In this document: positions 1 through 9,087 of the stretch, piece after piece | How positions within the stretch are numbered: the first letter of the stretch is position 1 | Layout: every line of letters begins with the position of its first letter | Origin: Pseudomonadota bacterium | Lineage (GTDB): Bacteria; Pseudomonadota; Gammaproteobacteria; Burkholderiales; Burkholderiaceae_D | Length of the DNA stretch: 64,000 nucleotides | Reading direction: 5' to 3' | NCBI GenBank assembly: GCA_023422955.1 | Contig: JAFAGG010000004.1 | Coordinates: 19,483-83,482 of the forward strand | The notes under the pieces: generated by a model | Seen by the model: the letters and a program-made list of their open reading frames with translations, nothing else | Database searches by the model: none | Told to the model about the DNA's origin: nothing | Translations under genes and position numbers: made by a program

Positions 1-1049
1 GCACGCAGGCGGTGGACCAGACCATCGTGCAGTCCGGCGTCGTCATTTCCATCCTGGCTGGCTTGATCCTGCTGTCCAGCACCCTCATCGGCGTGGCAGT
101 AACCCGCGGACTGCTGCGCCAGCTGGGCGGCGATCCGGCCTATGCGTCCGGGATTGCCAACCGCATTGCGCAGGGCGATCTCACGGTCGATATCGCCACC
201 CGCCCCAATGACCGCGTCAGCCTACTGTTTGCAATGAAAACCATGCGCGACGGGCTGGTCAACATCGTGTCGCAGGTACGCACCAGCACCGATACGATTG
301 CCACCGGCTCTCGTGAAATCGCCTCCGGCAACCAGGACTTGTCGTCGCGCACCGAAGAACAGGCTTCGTCGCTGGAACAAACCGCGTCGTCGATGGAAGA
401 ACTCACGTCCACCGTCAGGCAGAATGCCGACAATGCCCGCCAGGCCAACCAGTTAGCAGTGGTGGCTTCCGAGGTGGCGGTCAAGGGCGGCTCGGTGGTT
501 TCCGAAGTGGTGCATACCATGGACGACATCAACGAATCGTCGAAGAAGATCGTCGACATCATCAGTGTCATTGACGGCATCGCGTTCCAGACCAACATCC
601 TGGCGCTGAATGCCGCCGTGGAAGCGGCGCGCGCCGGCGAGCAGGGTCGCGGTTTTGCGGTGGTGGCCAGCGAAGTGAGAAGTCTCGCGCAACGCTCGGC
701 ATCGGCAGCCAGGGAAGTCAAGGAACTGATAGACAATTCCGTGCAGAAGGTGGAAACCGGTTCGGCGCTGGTTGGCGAAGCCGGCAATACCATGAGCCAG
801 GTGGTTGAGAGCGTGAAGCGGGTGACCGACATCATGACGGAGATTACCACCGCCAGCCAAGCACAGGCGTCAGGCATCGAGCAGGTAAACCAGGCGGTAG
901 CGCATATGGACCAGGGCACGCAGCAGAATGCCGCGCTGGTGGAGGAAGCGGCCGCCGCGTCGCAGTCCATGCAGCAAGAGGCGGCGAACCTGGCGCGGAT
1001 CGTCAGCGTGTTCAGACTCTCCGGCGGACAGCCTGGTGCAGCAAGCTAG
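1..1049 (+). CDS. Methyl-accepting chemotaxis protein, C-terminal part (5' end outside window)
   Basis: This is the cytoplasmic signalling half of a chemoreceptor that would pass ligand information to CheA/CheW. The frame is open to the left edge, so the start and the periplasmic ligand domain lie outside the window; the GTG at 12 is probably internal. What remains is the second membrane helix (roughly the first 25 residues), a HAMP region ([19 protein letters not shown]) and a full MCP signalling coiled coil. The tip region reads [23 protein letters not shown] in overlapping pieces, followed by [20 protein letters not shown], both family hallmarks. It ends in a short tail without an obvious CheR-tethering pentapeptide. 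It converges on the next gene over a shared terminator. Confidence 0.93.
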   Translation, partial: TQAVDQTIVQSGVVISILAGLILLSSTLIGVAVTRGLLRQLGGDPAYASGIANRIAQGDLTVDIATRPNDRVSLLFAMKTMRDGLVNIVSQVRTSTDTIATGSREIASGNQDLSSRTEEQASSLEQTASSMEELTSTVRQNADNARQANQLAVVASEVAVKGGSVVSEVVHTMDDINESSKKIVDIISVIDGIAFQTNILALNAAVEAARAGEQGRGFAVVASEVRSLAQRSASAAREVKELIDNSVQKVETGSALVGEAGNTMSQVVESVKRVTDIMTEITTASQAQASGIEQVNQAVAHMDQGTQQNAALVEEAAAASQSMQQEAANLARIVSVFRLSGGQPGAAS

Positions 1050-1097
1050 TACGACTACCGGCGGGAAGCTTGCGCCTGCGGCAGCTGGCAGAAAAAT

Positions 1098-1126
1098 AAA
1101 ATGGGGGCTGAACCAGCCCCCATTTT
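1098..1126. terminator. Bidirectional rho-independent terminator
   Basis: A perfect 13-bp stem (left arm AAAATGGGGGCTG, loop AAC, right arm CAGCCCCCATTTT) with an A tract on one side and a T tract on the other. It lies between the convergent chemoreceptor and Bug receptor genes and can end transcription from both sides. Confidence 0.9.
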
Positions 1127-1163
1127 TTATTGCCGGCGACTCCTTAATGAAGCGATGGCCGCA

Positions 1164-2147
1164 TCAGTCTACCGTCGCACCGCTGTCCTTCACCACCTTC
1201 GACCATTTGGTCGCTTCGGCCTGTACAAACTTCGCAAACTCTTCAGCCGAAGTGCCGACATATTCCGAGCCGGTGTCGGTCAGGACTTTCTGAAATTCCG
1301 GCTGCTTCATCGCGTCCTGGGTGGCCGCATTGATCTTGTTGATGATTTCCTTGGGCGTGCCGGCCGGTGCGAACATGCCGTACCAGGCGTAGGAAACCAG
1401 CGTCGGATAACCGGATTCGGCGAAGGTCGGTACATTGGGAATCAGGTCGGAACGACGGTCTGCCGTTACCGCAATCACTTTCACCTTGCCAGCGCGGATA
1501 TGCGGCATGATCGCAATCATGCTGTCGAACATCAGCGGAACGTGGCCGCCGAGCAGGTCGGAGATAGCCGGTGCAGAACCCTTGTACGGCACGTGCGTCA
1601 TTTCCAGGTTCAGGGTCGAGCGGAACAGTTCAGCCGTCAAGTGCTGAGGCGTTCCGGGACCGGAAGAGGCATAAGAAAACTCGCCTTTCTTCGACTGGAT
1701 ATGCGCAATCAGTTCCTTCAGGTTATTGACGGGCATCGAGGGATGCGTGACCAGGACCAGCGGAACGCGCAGCAGGTTGGTAACCGGAATCAGATCCTTG
1801 GAGGGATCGAACGGCATTTTCTTGTACAGGGCGGGATTGATGACGATGGGTGCGCTGGACGTGATCAGCAGCGTATGGCCATTCGGCGCTGCCTTGGCAG
1901 CCGCCGCGCTACCGATATTGCCGCCGGCGCCGCCGCGGTTGTCGATGATGAAAGGCTGGCCCAGCGATTCCGTCAGGCGTTTTGCCACCGGTCTTGCGGC
2001 GATATCCGAAGGACCGCCCGGCGGCCACGGAACGATGACGTTGACGGAGGAAGTCGGCCATTCCTGCGCGGCAGCATTCCAGCCAACCATGGCGAGCGGT
2101 AAACCGACTACCGCTAACATTTTGAGAAAACGTGTCGATACTTTCAT
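1164..2147 (-). CDS. Bug-family periplasmic solute-binding protein (tripartite tricarboxylate transporter receptor)
   Basis: A periplasmic receptor of the Bug/TctC family, which bind small carboxylates and related anions for TctAB transporters. The product is 327 residues, the usual family length, with an N-terminal signal peptide (basic start, hydrophobic core, AAA-Q cleavage region near residue 27). Family motifs include VPWPPGGPSD and the DNRGGAGGNIG stretch around residue 70-80. The ATG at 2147 has an AAGGAG ribosome site seven bases upstream. No tctA or tctB membrane gene lies nearby, so it is an orphan receptor, as is common in Burkholderiales where such genes are numerous. The substrate cannot be read from sequence. 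Confidence 0.92.
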   Translation of the reverse strand: MKVSTRFLKMLAVVGLPLAMVGWNAAAQEWPTSSVNVIVPWPPGGPSDIAARPVAKRLTESLGQPFIIDNRGGAGGNIGSAAAAKAAPNGHTLLITSSAPIVINPALYKKMPFDPSKDLIPVTNLLRVPLVLVTHPSMPVNNLKELIAHIQSKKGEFSYASSGPGTPQHLTAELFRSTLNLEMTHVPYKGSAPAISDLLGGHVPLMFDSMIAIMPHIRAGKVKVIAVTADRRSDLIPNVPTFAESGYPTLVSYAWYGMFAPAGTPKEIINKINAATQDAMKQPEFQKVLTDTGSEYVGTSAEEFAKFVQAEATKWSKVVKDSGATVD

Positions 2148-2464
2148 TTGATACTCCTTGTGCCTTGAAGAAGCCGTTCATCGCCAACGTTGCCGGGCGA
2201 ACCTGCCGGCAGTCTACCCAAAAACAAATTCCTTAACATTAAATAAATCAAAAGAGAGATAAATCACTTTGGCGGCTCTCCCAAGTCCGGCAGCGCCCTC
2301 TCTTTTGCACCAAATGTAACAAACCCCGCATGAAATCTAGCGGTTTCCAGTCCAAAACTCCCTTATGAAAACTCACGTAGCCGGCTCTTCCAAACAACGA
2401 CCATGAAATGGTCATAATCATCCAAGAAAATTAATCCATACAATCAAGGCCTTATAAAAATATT

Positions 2465-2478
2465 TTGATATCGATCAA
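2465..2478. promoter_or_regulatory. FNR box upstream of the globin-GGDEF-EAL gene
   Basis: TTGATATCGATCAA is a perfect match to TTGAT-N4-ATCAA. In a class II arrangement (box centred at -41.5) transcription would start near 2513, downstream of the possible GTG start at 2497 but upstream of the ATG at 2560, which favours the later start. The rest of the gap 2148-2464 is AT-rich and holds no gene or other element I can support. Confidence 0.75.
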
Positions 2479-2559
2479 ATTATTTCAATTTTCTATGTGG
2501 CAATATTTCTCTGTAGTAAATTTGTAACCAACAATGATGGCTACGCGGATCTCGACACC

Positions 2560-5247
2560 ATGACCTCTTCCTTCCCGCCTTCCCCGGCGTTTTTGTGCGA
2601 TGGCACCGGAGTGGCTTTGCCTGAGCAGGAAGTGAAGGAGCGCAAGAGTTTTCTCGAACTGTCGGAGCATGACGAAAGCCTGTTACGCAACCTGCATGCC
2701 AAGCTGAATCAGGAAGGCGGCGAACTGGCGGAAGCATTTTATGAGCATCTGCTCAGGTATCCGCGACTTGCCGACCTGCTGAAACATCCCGGTACACTAG
2801 CGCGCCTGAAGAAAAGCCAGGCGGCCTACTTCCAGGCCCTGACCGCCGGCAGTTACGGGCCGGCCTATGTACAGGAGCGGGTGGACATAGGCATCATCCA
2901 CCAGCGCATCGGTCTCGATCCCAAGTGGTATATCGGCGCTTACCGCAAATACCTGTCCCATCTTTTCCCGCTGTTGCAGCGCCTGTATGCGGATCAGCCT
3001 GATACGCTGCTGGCTACTTACGATGCGCTGATCAAGATTGTTTCCTTCGACATGAGCCTGGCGCTGGATGCCTACTTCGAAGCCGACAAGCGCGAAATCA
3101 TCCGCCACAAGGAATACGCGGAGCAGTTGATCACGGCATTGCCGGATGGACTGGCGGTGGTCGATGAGGCCATGGAGATACGCTCGCACAACCCTGCCAT
3201 GTCCCGGCTGCTGTGCTTGTCCGAAGCCGGTACGGTAGCTTCGCCCTTCTTTTCTGTCGCTGCCGGAAAACCGGACCTCACCAGCGAGAGCCAGCACCTG
3301 GTAGGCCATGATCTTGCCGCACTGCTGCCCGATGCCGCCTTGCAGGAAACCGTTTCGGAAGTCATACATTCCGGCAGTCCCGGCAAGGGCATGCTGGTCA
3401 AGCTCGCCAGTCATCAAAATAACCGGCATCTCGACATACAGGTATCGCCGGTATGGGTAAATCAGCAGCCCTGCGTGCTGCTGATTGCCAAGGATGTGAC
3501 GGAACGGCTCAAGATACGCAACGAACTGCGCGAAAGCGAAGAGCGTTTCCGCCTCACCTTCAATCTGGCCGGCGTCGGGCTGGCGCATGTCGCATCGAAC
3601 GGAAAGATCCTGCGCGTGAACCAGCGCATGCAGGAAATTCTCGGATACAGCGAACAGGCATTGCAGGAAATCGATTACCTGGAAATGATCCACCCCGACG
3701 ACCGCGATGCCGACCGCATACCCTTGCAGCAGGTGTTGCGCGGCGAGACCGATTCCTACTCGCTGGAAAAACGTTATCGGCACAAGCAGGGCCATTACGT
3801 GTGGACGCAGTTTTCCATGTCCAGCATCAGGGCGGACCAGGAAGCCGACCGGTATTTCATCGTGGTGCTGGAAGACATTTCCGAACGCAAGCGCCATGCC
3901 GAGGAACTGGTGCGCATGGCGCAGTACGATGCGCTGACCACGCTGCCCAATCGCGTGCTGCTGCATGACCGCCTGCAGTATGCAATGCGGGTGGCCATGC
4001 GCACCAAAAAGCAGCTTGCATTACTGTTCCTGGACCTGGACCGCTTCAAGGATGTCAACGACAGCCTGGGCCATGAAGCCGGCGATCAGATGCTGAAGGA
4101 AATCAGTCAACGGCTGCTTTCCCAGTTGCGCGGCAGCGATACGGTGGCCCGTCTGGGCGGCGATGAATTCGTCATCCTGCTGCACGATATCGAGCGTGAG
4201 GAGCAGGCGGCCACCGTGGCGCGCAAGGTGCTGACTGCCATCGCCAAGCCGATCACCATCAGGAACGTGGAATTCCTGCCGACCGCCAGCTTGGGCATCA
4301 GCCTGTTTCCCCGGGATGGAGAAGATGGCGAAACGCTGCTGCGCAATGCCGATATTGCGATGTACCGCGCCAAGGAGCTGGGCAAGAATACTTTCGAATT
4401 CTATTCGGAAGCGATGAACCAGGCGCTGATGAACCGCCTGAAGATAGAAAGCGGCCTGCGCCATGCGCTGGACAACCAGGAATTCATGCTGCACTTCCAG
4501 CCCCAGGTGCGTGCCGATTCCGGCGCGGTGATCGGCGCTGAAGCCCTGATACGCTGGACGGCGGCCGATGGCAGCGCCATAGGGCCGGATACTTTCATTC
4601 CGATTGCGGAAGAAAGCGGCCTCATTGTTCCCATCGGAGATTGGGTCTTGCGCGAAGCCTGCCGCCAGGCCAGTTTATGGCATGAGCAAGGCATAGGCCC
4701 GGTGTTCATCACCGTCAACTTGTCGGCCCGCCAGCTGCGCGATGACATCGTTGCGCTGGTAAGGTCGGCGCTGGATGAAACCGGCTGCGATCCGGCTTGC
4801 CTGGAACTGGAGCTGACGGAAAGCATGCTGATGCAGTCGCCGGACGAGATCGCGGAAAAGCTGCGGCAATTGCGCGACCTGGGCGTGCATATTGCGATCG
4901 ACGATTTTGGAACCGGTTATTCCAGCCTGACTTACCTGCGCAAATTCCCGATCGACACCCTGAAGATAGACCGGCATTTCATCGCCGAACTGAATGAAGA
5001 CGGCGATAGCATGGCCATCGTGCGCGCGGTGATTGCGATGGGACGCGCGATGGGTTACCAGGTGGTGGCCGAAGGTGTGGAAACGCAGGACCAGATTGAC
5101 CTGCTCAAGCGTGAAAACTGTCATGCGATGCAGGGATATTTCTTCAGCCACCCGGTGCCGGCGCCGACCTTGCTGCGCATGCTGCATGAAGGATTCGATT
5201 CGCCGACCGGCGATCATTTTTCCGCACCTATGCAAAACGCTGCCTAG
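2560..5247 (+). CDS. Globin-coupled PAS-PAS-GGDEF-EAL protein (c-di-GMP synthesis/hydrolysis)
   Basis: A soluble multidomain c-di-GMP enzyme. The N-terminal region (about residues 25-175) resembles the globin domain of globin-coupled sensors, with a likely proximal haem histidine in IIHQRIGL (His114). Two PAS domains follow (about 187-320 and 325-440). A GGDEF cyclase domain carries an intact GGDEF motif at 533-537 and an RGSD inhibitory site five residues before it. The EAL phosphodiesterase domain keeps E661-A-L and the DDFGTGYSS motif from residue 781. Both catalytic halves look intact. The start is uncertain: a GTG at 2497 would add 21 residues, but neither start has a clear ribosome site and the FNR box position favours 2560. 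Haem-bound oxygen probably sets the balance of the two activities; this is inferred from related sensors. Confidence 0.9.
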   Translation: MTSSFPPSPAFLCDGTGVALPEQEVKERKSFLELSEHDESLLRNLHAKLNQEGGELAEAFYEHLLRYPRLADLLKHPGTLARLKKSQAAYFQALTAGSYGPAYVQERVDIGIIHQRIGLDPKWYIGAYRKYLSHLFPLLQRLYADQPDTLLATYDALIKIVSFDMSLALDAYFEADKREIIRHKEYAEQLITALPDGLAVVDEAMEIRSHNPAMSRLLCLSEAGTVASPFFSVAAGKPDLTSESQHLVGHDLAALLPDAALQETVSEVIHSGSPGKGMLVKLASHQNNRHLDIQVSPVWVNQQPCVLLIAKDVTERLKIRNELRESEERFRLTFNLAGVGLAHVASNGKILRVNQRMQEILGYSEQALQEIDYLEMIHPDDRDADRIPLQQVLRGETDSYSLEKRYRHKQGHYVWTQFSMSSIRADQEADRYFIVVLEDISERKRHAEELVRMAQYDALTTLPNRVLLHDRLQYAMRVAMRTKKQLALLFLDLDRFKDVNDSLGHEAGDQMLKEISQRLLSQLRGSDTVARLGGDEFVILLHDIEREEQAATVARKVLTAIAKPITIRNVEFLPTASLGISLFPRDGEDGETLLRNADIAMYRAKELGKNTFEFYSEAMNQALMNRLKIESGLRHALDNQEFMLHFQPQVRADSGAVIGAEALIRWTAADGSAIGPDTFIPIAEESGLIVPIGDWVLREACRQASLWHEQGIGPVFITVNLSARQLRDDIVALVRSALDETGCDPACLELELTESMLMQSPDEIAEKLRQLRDLGVHIAIDDFGTGYSSLTYLRKFPIDTLKIDRHFIAELNEDGDSMAIVRAVIAMGRAMGYQVVAEGVETQDQIDLLKRENCHAMQGYFFSHPVPAPTLLRMLHEGFDSPTGDHFSAPMQNAA

Positions 5248-5328
5248 GCGCAACCCTGGCTCGAATGCCCGGGCCGCACAGGTTTAGTGTTATGTTTGGT
5301 TTTTATTTTTAATTTGCACAAAGACAGG

Positions 5329-5361
5329 ACGGCTTCTCCTCCCTCTTAACCGGGAAGCCGT
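5329..5361. terminator. Hairpin after the GGDEF-EAL gene, possible terminator
   Basis: Arms ACGGCTTC and GAAGCCGT flank a pyrimidine-rich loop. There is no T tract after it, so termination is not certain. It lies between the stop at 5247 and the HD-GYP gene. Confidence 0.4.
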
Positions 5362-5414
5362 TATACCGTAACGCGATGGGGCGACTCTGTCGGAAGCAGT
5401 TTTTTTTCATCTTA

Positions 5415-6017
5415 ATGCTTACACTCGAAATATCTCCGCCCGACCTCACCAACCAGTTGCACATCCTCAAGGTAGCCCTTAACGCGCGCGACAGTTATAC
5501 CAATGCCCACAGCAACCGCGTGGTTGATCTCGCCACCGAACTGGGAAAGCGCTGCAGCCTGTGCGAGGCGGAACTGAACACACTGCGCATGTCCGCCGCC
5601 ATGCATGACATCGGCAAGCTGGGCGTACCGGACAGTATCCTGCTGAAGCCCGGCCGCCTGTTGCCGGACGAGTGGGAAATCATGCAAAGCCATGTCACCG
5701 TGGGACAGAAAATCGTGAGCAGCGTGGACATGGAGGATATAGACCAGATCGGTCTCAACGTCCGTCATCATCACGAGGCTTTCAACGGCTCAGGTTATCC
5801 GGACGGCTTGCGGGGTGAGGCGATTCCCGTAATGGCGCGCATCATTGCGCTGGCCGACAGCTATGATGCAATGACAACTACCCGCCCCTATCGTCAGGCA
5901 ATGAAGCATGAGCGTGTGATGGAAATTCTCTCGGACGAAGCAGGCCGTAATTTTGATCCTTATCTGCACATGAAATTCTTGCCCTTGGTGGAACAGTTGA
6001 AAAACAAATGCGCATGA
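5415..6017 (+). CDS. HD-GYP domain protein, putative c-di-GMP phosphodiesterase
   Basis: A stand-alone HD-GYP protein of 200 residues, which would hydrolyse c-di-GMP to pGpG/GMP in the cytoplasm. The HD metal pair is in MHDIGKLG (His64-Asp65), a histidine cluster HHHE follows near residue 118, and the GYP motif is at 127-129 in GSGYPDGLRGE. No receiver or sensor domain is attached; the first 20 residues are non-conserved. The ATG at 5415 is chosen because homology begins soon after it; an in-frame ATG at 5376 would add 13 residues but has no ribosome site. It follows a GGDEF-EAL gene on the same strand, so the pair may work on the same c-di-GMP pool. Confidence 0.85.
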   Translation: MLTLEISPPDLTNQLHILKVALNARDSYTNAHSNRVVDLATELGKRCSLCEAELNTLRMSAAMHDIGKLGVPDSILLKPGRLLPDEWEIMQSHVTVGQKIVSSVDMEDIDQIGLNVRHHHEAFNGSGYPDGLRGEAIPVMARIIALADSYDAMTTTRPYRQAMKHERVMEILSDEAGRNFDPYLHMKFLPLVEQLKNKCA

Positions 6018-6170
6018 AGGGATAACAAACTTTGCAAGTTCGCATTTGCCTAATCACTAATCCTTAAGCTTGCGCCTGCGTCCTTATAAGACAAGGGCCT
6101 CTGTTTAGGATACACTTGGACCGCACCATTCTCGTGCATTTCTATTTCCGTGTTTCGTGGTGATGCGCTT

Positions 6171-6944
6171 ATGACCCAACCGATCAGCTTCACGCAAGAC
6201 AGCTCTTCCTGCTCAAGCCAGCTGGATGTGGAAACCTTGCGTACGCGTTGCTCCGCTTGCAGCATGCATGAACTGTGTCTGCCCATGGGCCTGGATGAAG
6301 GCGACATAAACCGGCTGGACCAGATCATCGGACGCCGCCGTCGCATTCCCAAGGATGGCACCTTGTATCGTGTTGGTGACAGCTTCACCAATCTCTACGC
6401 GATTCGTCTCGGACATTTCAAGACCTTCCAGATCAGCCAGGGCGGCAGCCAGCAAATTACCGGTTTTCAGATGGCAGGCGAACTGCTCGGCATGGATGCC
6501 ATCAGTACCGAGCGGCATCAGTGCAATGCTATAGCACTGGAAGATAGCGAAGTGTGCGAAATTCCATTTTCCCGACTGCAGGATCTGTTCAGCGAAATCC
6601 CGACCTTGCTGCGACATTTCCATCGCATGATGAGCCAGGAAATCACGCGTGAGCAAAGCGTGATGCTGCTGCTGGGAAGCATGCGGGCGGAACAGCGCTT
6701 CGCCGCATTTCTGACCAACCTGTCCTCGCGCTACGCGATGCGCGGCTATTCCTCCACCGAATTCCAGCTGCGCATGGGCCGCGAGGAGATCGGCAATTAC
6801 CTGGGATTGACGATAGAAAGCATCAGCCGCCTGCTCAGCAAGTTCAAGAAGCAAGGCTTGATCAAGGTAAGCAACCGCGACCTGGAAATCGCCGACCTCT
6901 CCACCCTGAAAGCCGTCGCGGCCGGCACGCAGAGCTGCGGGTAA
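6171..6944 (+). CDS. fnr: Fnr, oxygen-sensing Crp/Fnr-family transcription regulator
   Basis: A global anaerobic regulator that binds DNA as a dimer when its [4Fe-4S] cluster is intact. The 257-residue product carries the cluster cysteines in CSACSMHELC (Cys27, Cys30, Cys36) plus Cys118, matching the four ligands of E. coli FNR. A cNMP-type beta-barrel, a long dimer helix and a C-terminal helix-turn-helix follow. The recognition helix has E216-S-I-S219-R220, the ExxSR signature that reads TTGAT half-sites. An upstream ATG at 6150 would add seven residues; 6171 is preferred since conserved sequence begins there. Matching boxes occur at several places in this window, so it probably controls the cbb3, hemN and other genes here. 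Confidence 0.95.
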   Translation: MTQPISFTQDSSSCSSQLDVETLRTRCSACSMHELCLPMGLDEGDINRLDQIIGRRRRIPKDGTLYRVGDSFTNLYAIRLGHFKTFQISQGGSQQITGFQMAGELLGMDAISTERHQCNAIALEDSEVCEIPFSRLQDLFSEIPTLLRHFHRMMSQEITREQSVMLLLGSMRAEQRFAAFLTNLSSRYAMRGYSSTEFQLRMGREEIGNYLGLTIESISRLLSKFKKQGLIKVSNRDLEIADLSTLKAVAAGTQSCG

Positions 6945-6989
6945 TCATCCGGCTTCCTGCCAGGATAGACATCAAACTAGACATCAAAC

Positions 6990-7021
6990 GAACAGGGGCG
7001 CCAAGATTGACGCCCCTGTTC
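6990..7021. terminator. Terminator between convergent fnr and fixH
   Basis: An 11-bp perfect stem (GAACAGGGGCG / CGCCCCTGTTC) with a 10-base loop lies between the two convergent genes. The following T tract is weak. Confidence 0.75.
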
Positions 7022-7039
7022 ATTCCCCCCGGCTTCCTG

Positions 7040-7570
7040 TCAGGCAGGATTCATTAGCGGCTGCAGCACGATGGCGGACTGATCCGGCCAGCGCCATTCG
7101 CCATGCAGGCGCCAGGCCCGCTCCTGGCCCTCCAACTGCACGCGCCAGCGCGTGTGCTCCAGCGCAGGCAAGGCCACCGCGAAGCTGCCGTCGGCATCGG
7201 CATGCACGTTCAGCGTAAGGTCATGCGCACGCTGGGTGGGATGGACCAGGCGTATGGTCATGTCATCGCCCGCGCTTTCCATCATGCCGCTGACCTTGCC
7301 CTGCAGGCGACCGCTCTCGGCGGCAAATTGCATATCCACTTTCAGGCCAAGCTCGGCGGCAACCCGGTCGCGCCGCAGATCCTGATTGATCGCCTTGCCC
7401 TGCTTGTAATAGTCATCCACCACCAGCGCATCTTCAGCTTCCATCGACAGCCAGATGATGTGTATGCAGGCCGCCATCACAATGGCGGGGCCCAGCATCA
7501 GCAACCATGGCCAGCGGTGCTTGTACCAGGGCTTGTTATCTTTCATAGTCATGGAGACGCTTGCATTCAT
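7040..7570 (-). CDS. ccoH: FixH-family cbb3 oxidase assembly protein (CcoH)
   Basis: A 176-residue protein with one N-terminal membrane helix (about residues 20-42, WPWLLMLGPAIVMAACIHIIW) and a periplasmic domain, as in FixH/CcoH proteins that help assemble or stabilise the cbb3 oxidase. The motif VVDDYYKQGKAINQDLRRD after the helix is typical of the family. The ATG at 7570 has an AGAGG ribosome site. It is the last gene of the ccoNOQPG-fixH operon, 20 bases after ccoG. Copper delivery is often suggested for the family but nothing in the sequence shows it. Confidence 0.88.
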   Translation of the reverse strand: MNASVSMTMKDNKPWYKHRWPWLLMLGPAIVMAACIHIIWLSMEAEDALVVDDYYKQGKAINQDLRRDRVAAELGLKVDMQFAAESGRLQGKVSGMMESAGDDMTIRLVHPTQRAHDLTLNVHADADGSFAVALPALEHTRWRVQLEGQERAWRLHGEWRWPDQSAIVLQPLMNPA

Positions 7571-7590
7571 AAAAACCTCTTCGGGTTGGC

Positions 7591-8997
7591 TTATTGCCGT
7601 GGCAGATAGTAGGCTGACTTCTGTTTCAAGGTGACATTTTCATCGGTCATGGAACGCAGCTCAAATTCAATCTCGTTCGAGCCAGTCCGCCCTTCGCCCC
7701 ATGCCACACGGACCGTGACCGGAATGGTGCGTGAACTGACTGCACCGACCTCAATCTCCACTTCGGGCTCCAGGGAAATGGTATCAATGCCCGATACATC
7801 CAGCCGGTACACGTGCGGCTTTTCATCGGTGTTCATGATCTGGATGCGGTAGACGTTTTCCAGCATGCCGTCACCCGCTTCCCTTCCCATGACTGCACGA
7901 TCACGCAAAACTTCCATCTTGACCGGCATGCGCATGGACAGCGAGGTAGTGAAAGCCGCGATGATGAGCCACAGGACCACTGTATAAATCAATATGCGCG
8001 GGCGGAAGATGCGCTTGCGCATTTCGGCAAACGACCAGCCCTTGTCCATGGCATTCTCGGTGGAATAACGAATCAGGCCGCGCGGCGAACCTATCTTGTC
8101 CATCACCAGATCGCAGGCATCGATGCAGGCAGCACAACCTATGCAATCGAACTGCAAGCCGTTGCGGATATCGATGCCTGTGGGGCAGACCTGCACGCAC
8201 ATGCTGCAATCGATGCAATCGCCTTTGCCTTTTTTATCCTCACCCTTGGCACGCGCGCCACGCGGTTCACCACGTTTCAGATCATAGGTGATGATCATCG
8301 AGTCCTTGTCCAGCATCACGCCCTGGAAGCGCGCATACGGACACATGTAGCGGCACACCTGCTCGCGCAACCAGCCGGCATTGCCGTAGGTGGCAAACGC
8401 ATAAAACAGGATCCAGAAGGTTTCCCACGGACCCAGCCTGAAATTCATCACTTCCTGTTCCAGCACCAGGATGGGCGTGAAGTAGCCGACGAAGGTGAAG
8501 CCGGTCCACAGCGAAATTGCGCCCCAGGTCAGATGCTTGCCGCCCTTTCTCGCAATCTTCTCTGCGCTCATGGTCTGCTTGTCCAGGCGCATGCGCGCGC
8601 TGCGCGTGCCCTCGAACTTGCGTTCCACCCAGAGGAAAATTTCGGTATAAACGGTTTGCGGGCAACTGAAGCCGCACCACACGCGCCCTGCCACAGCGGT
8701 GAACAGGAACAGCGACAGTGCACAAATAATCAGCAGCACCGTCAGGTAGATAAAGTCGTGCGGCAGGAAAACCAGGCCGAAGATATAGAACTTGCGCGAT
8801 ACTAGGTCGAACAGCACGGCCTGCCTGTCGTTCCATGTCATCCATGGCAGGCCGTAGAACACCAGCTGGGTCAGCCAGACGAAGACCCAGCGCCAGTTGG
8901 CGAACCGGCCCGAGATTTCACGCGGATAAATTTCCTGCCGCTTCTCATACATCGAGATGACTGCAATGGTAGGAACTTCCTTATGGGCCGGTTTCAT
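7591..8997 (-). CDS. ccoG: CcoG, polyferredoxin-type cbb3 oxidase assembly protein
   Basis: A membrane-bound iron-sulfur protein needed for cbb3 oxidase maturation; studied CcoG proteins are cupric reductases. The 468-residue product has several membrane helices, a CGFSCPQTVYTEIF motif in the membrane part, and two 4Fe-4S ferredoxin motifs (CIDCSMCVQVCPTGID and CIGCAACIDACDLV). A C-terminal Ig-like periplasmic domain follows the last helix. The ATG at 8997 is preferred to an ATG 22 codons upstream because conserved sequence (KRQEIYPREISGRFANWRW) begins just after it. It lies between ccoP and fixH, the normal position. Confidence 0.93.
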   Translation of the reverse strand: MKPAHKEVPTIAVISMYEKRQEIYPREISGRFANWRWVFVWLTQLVFYGLPWMTWNDRQAVLFDLVSRKFYIFGLVFLPHDFIYLTVLLIICALSLFLFTAVAGRVWCGFSCPQTVYTEIFLWVERKFEGTRSARMRLDKQTMSAEKIARKGGKHLTWGAISLWTGFTFVGYFTPILVLEQEVMNFRLGPWETFWILFYAFATYGNAGWLREQVCRYMCPYARFQGVMLDKDSMIITYDLKRGEPRGARAKGEDKKGKGDCIDCSMCVQVCPTGIDIRNGLQFDCIGCAACIDACDLVMDKIGSPRGLIRYSTENAMDKGWSFAEMRKRIFRPRILIYTVVLWLIIAAFTTSLSMRMPVKMEVLRDRAVMGREAGDGMLENVYRIQIMNTDEKPHVYRLDVSGIDTISLEPEVEIEVGAVSSRTIPVTVRVAWGEGRTGSNEIEFELRSMTDENVTLKQKSAYYLPRQ

Positions 8998-9087
8998 GCT
9001 TCTGCTCACTGTTTGTTGCTTACGTTTGCTGCCTGCGCCGGCCGCCTGCAGGGCGACCGGCATTGATACTGCTACTGCTGTTGCTGC

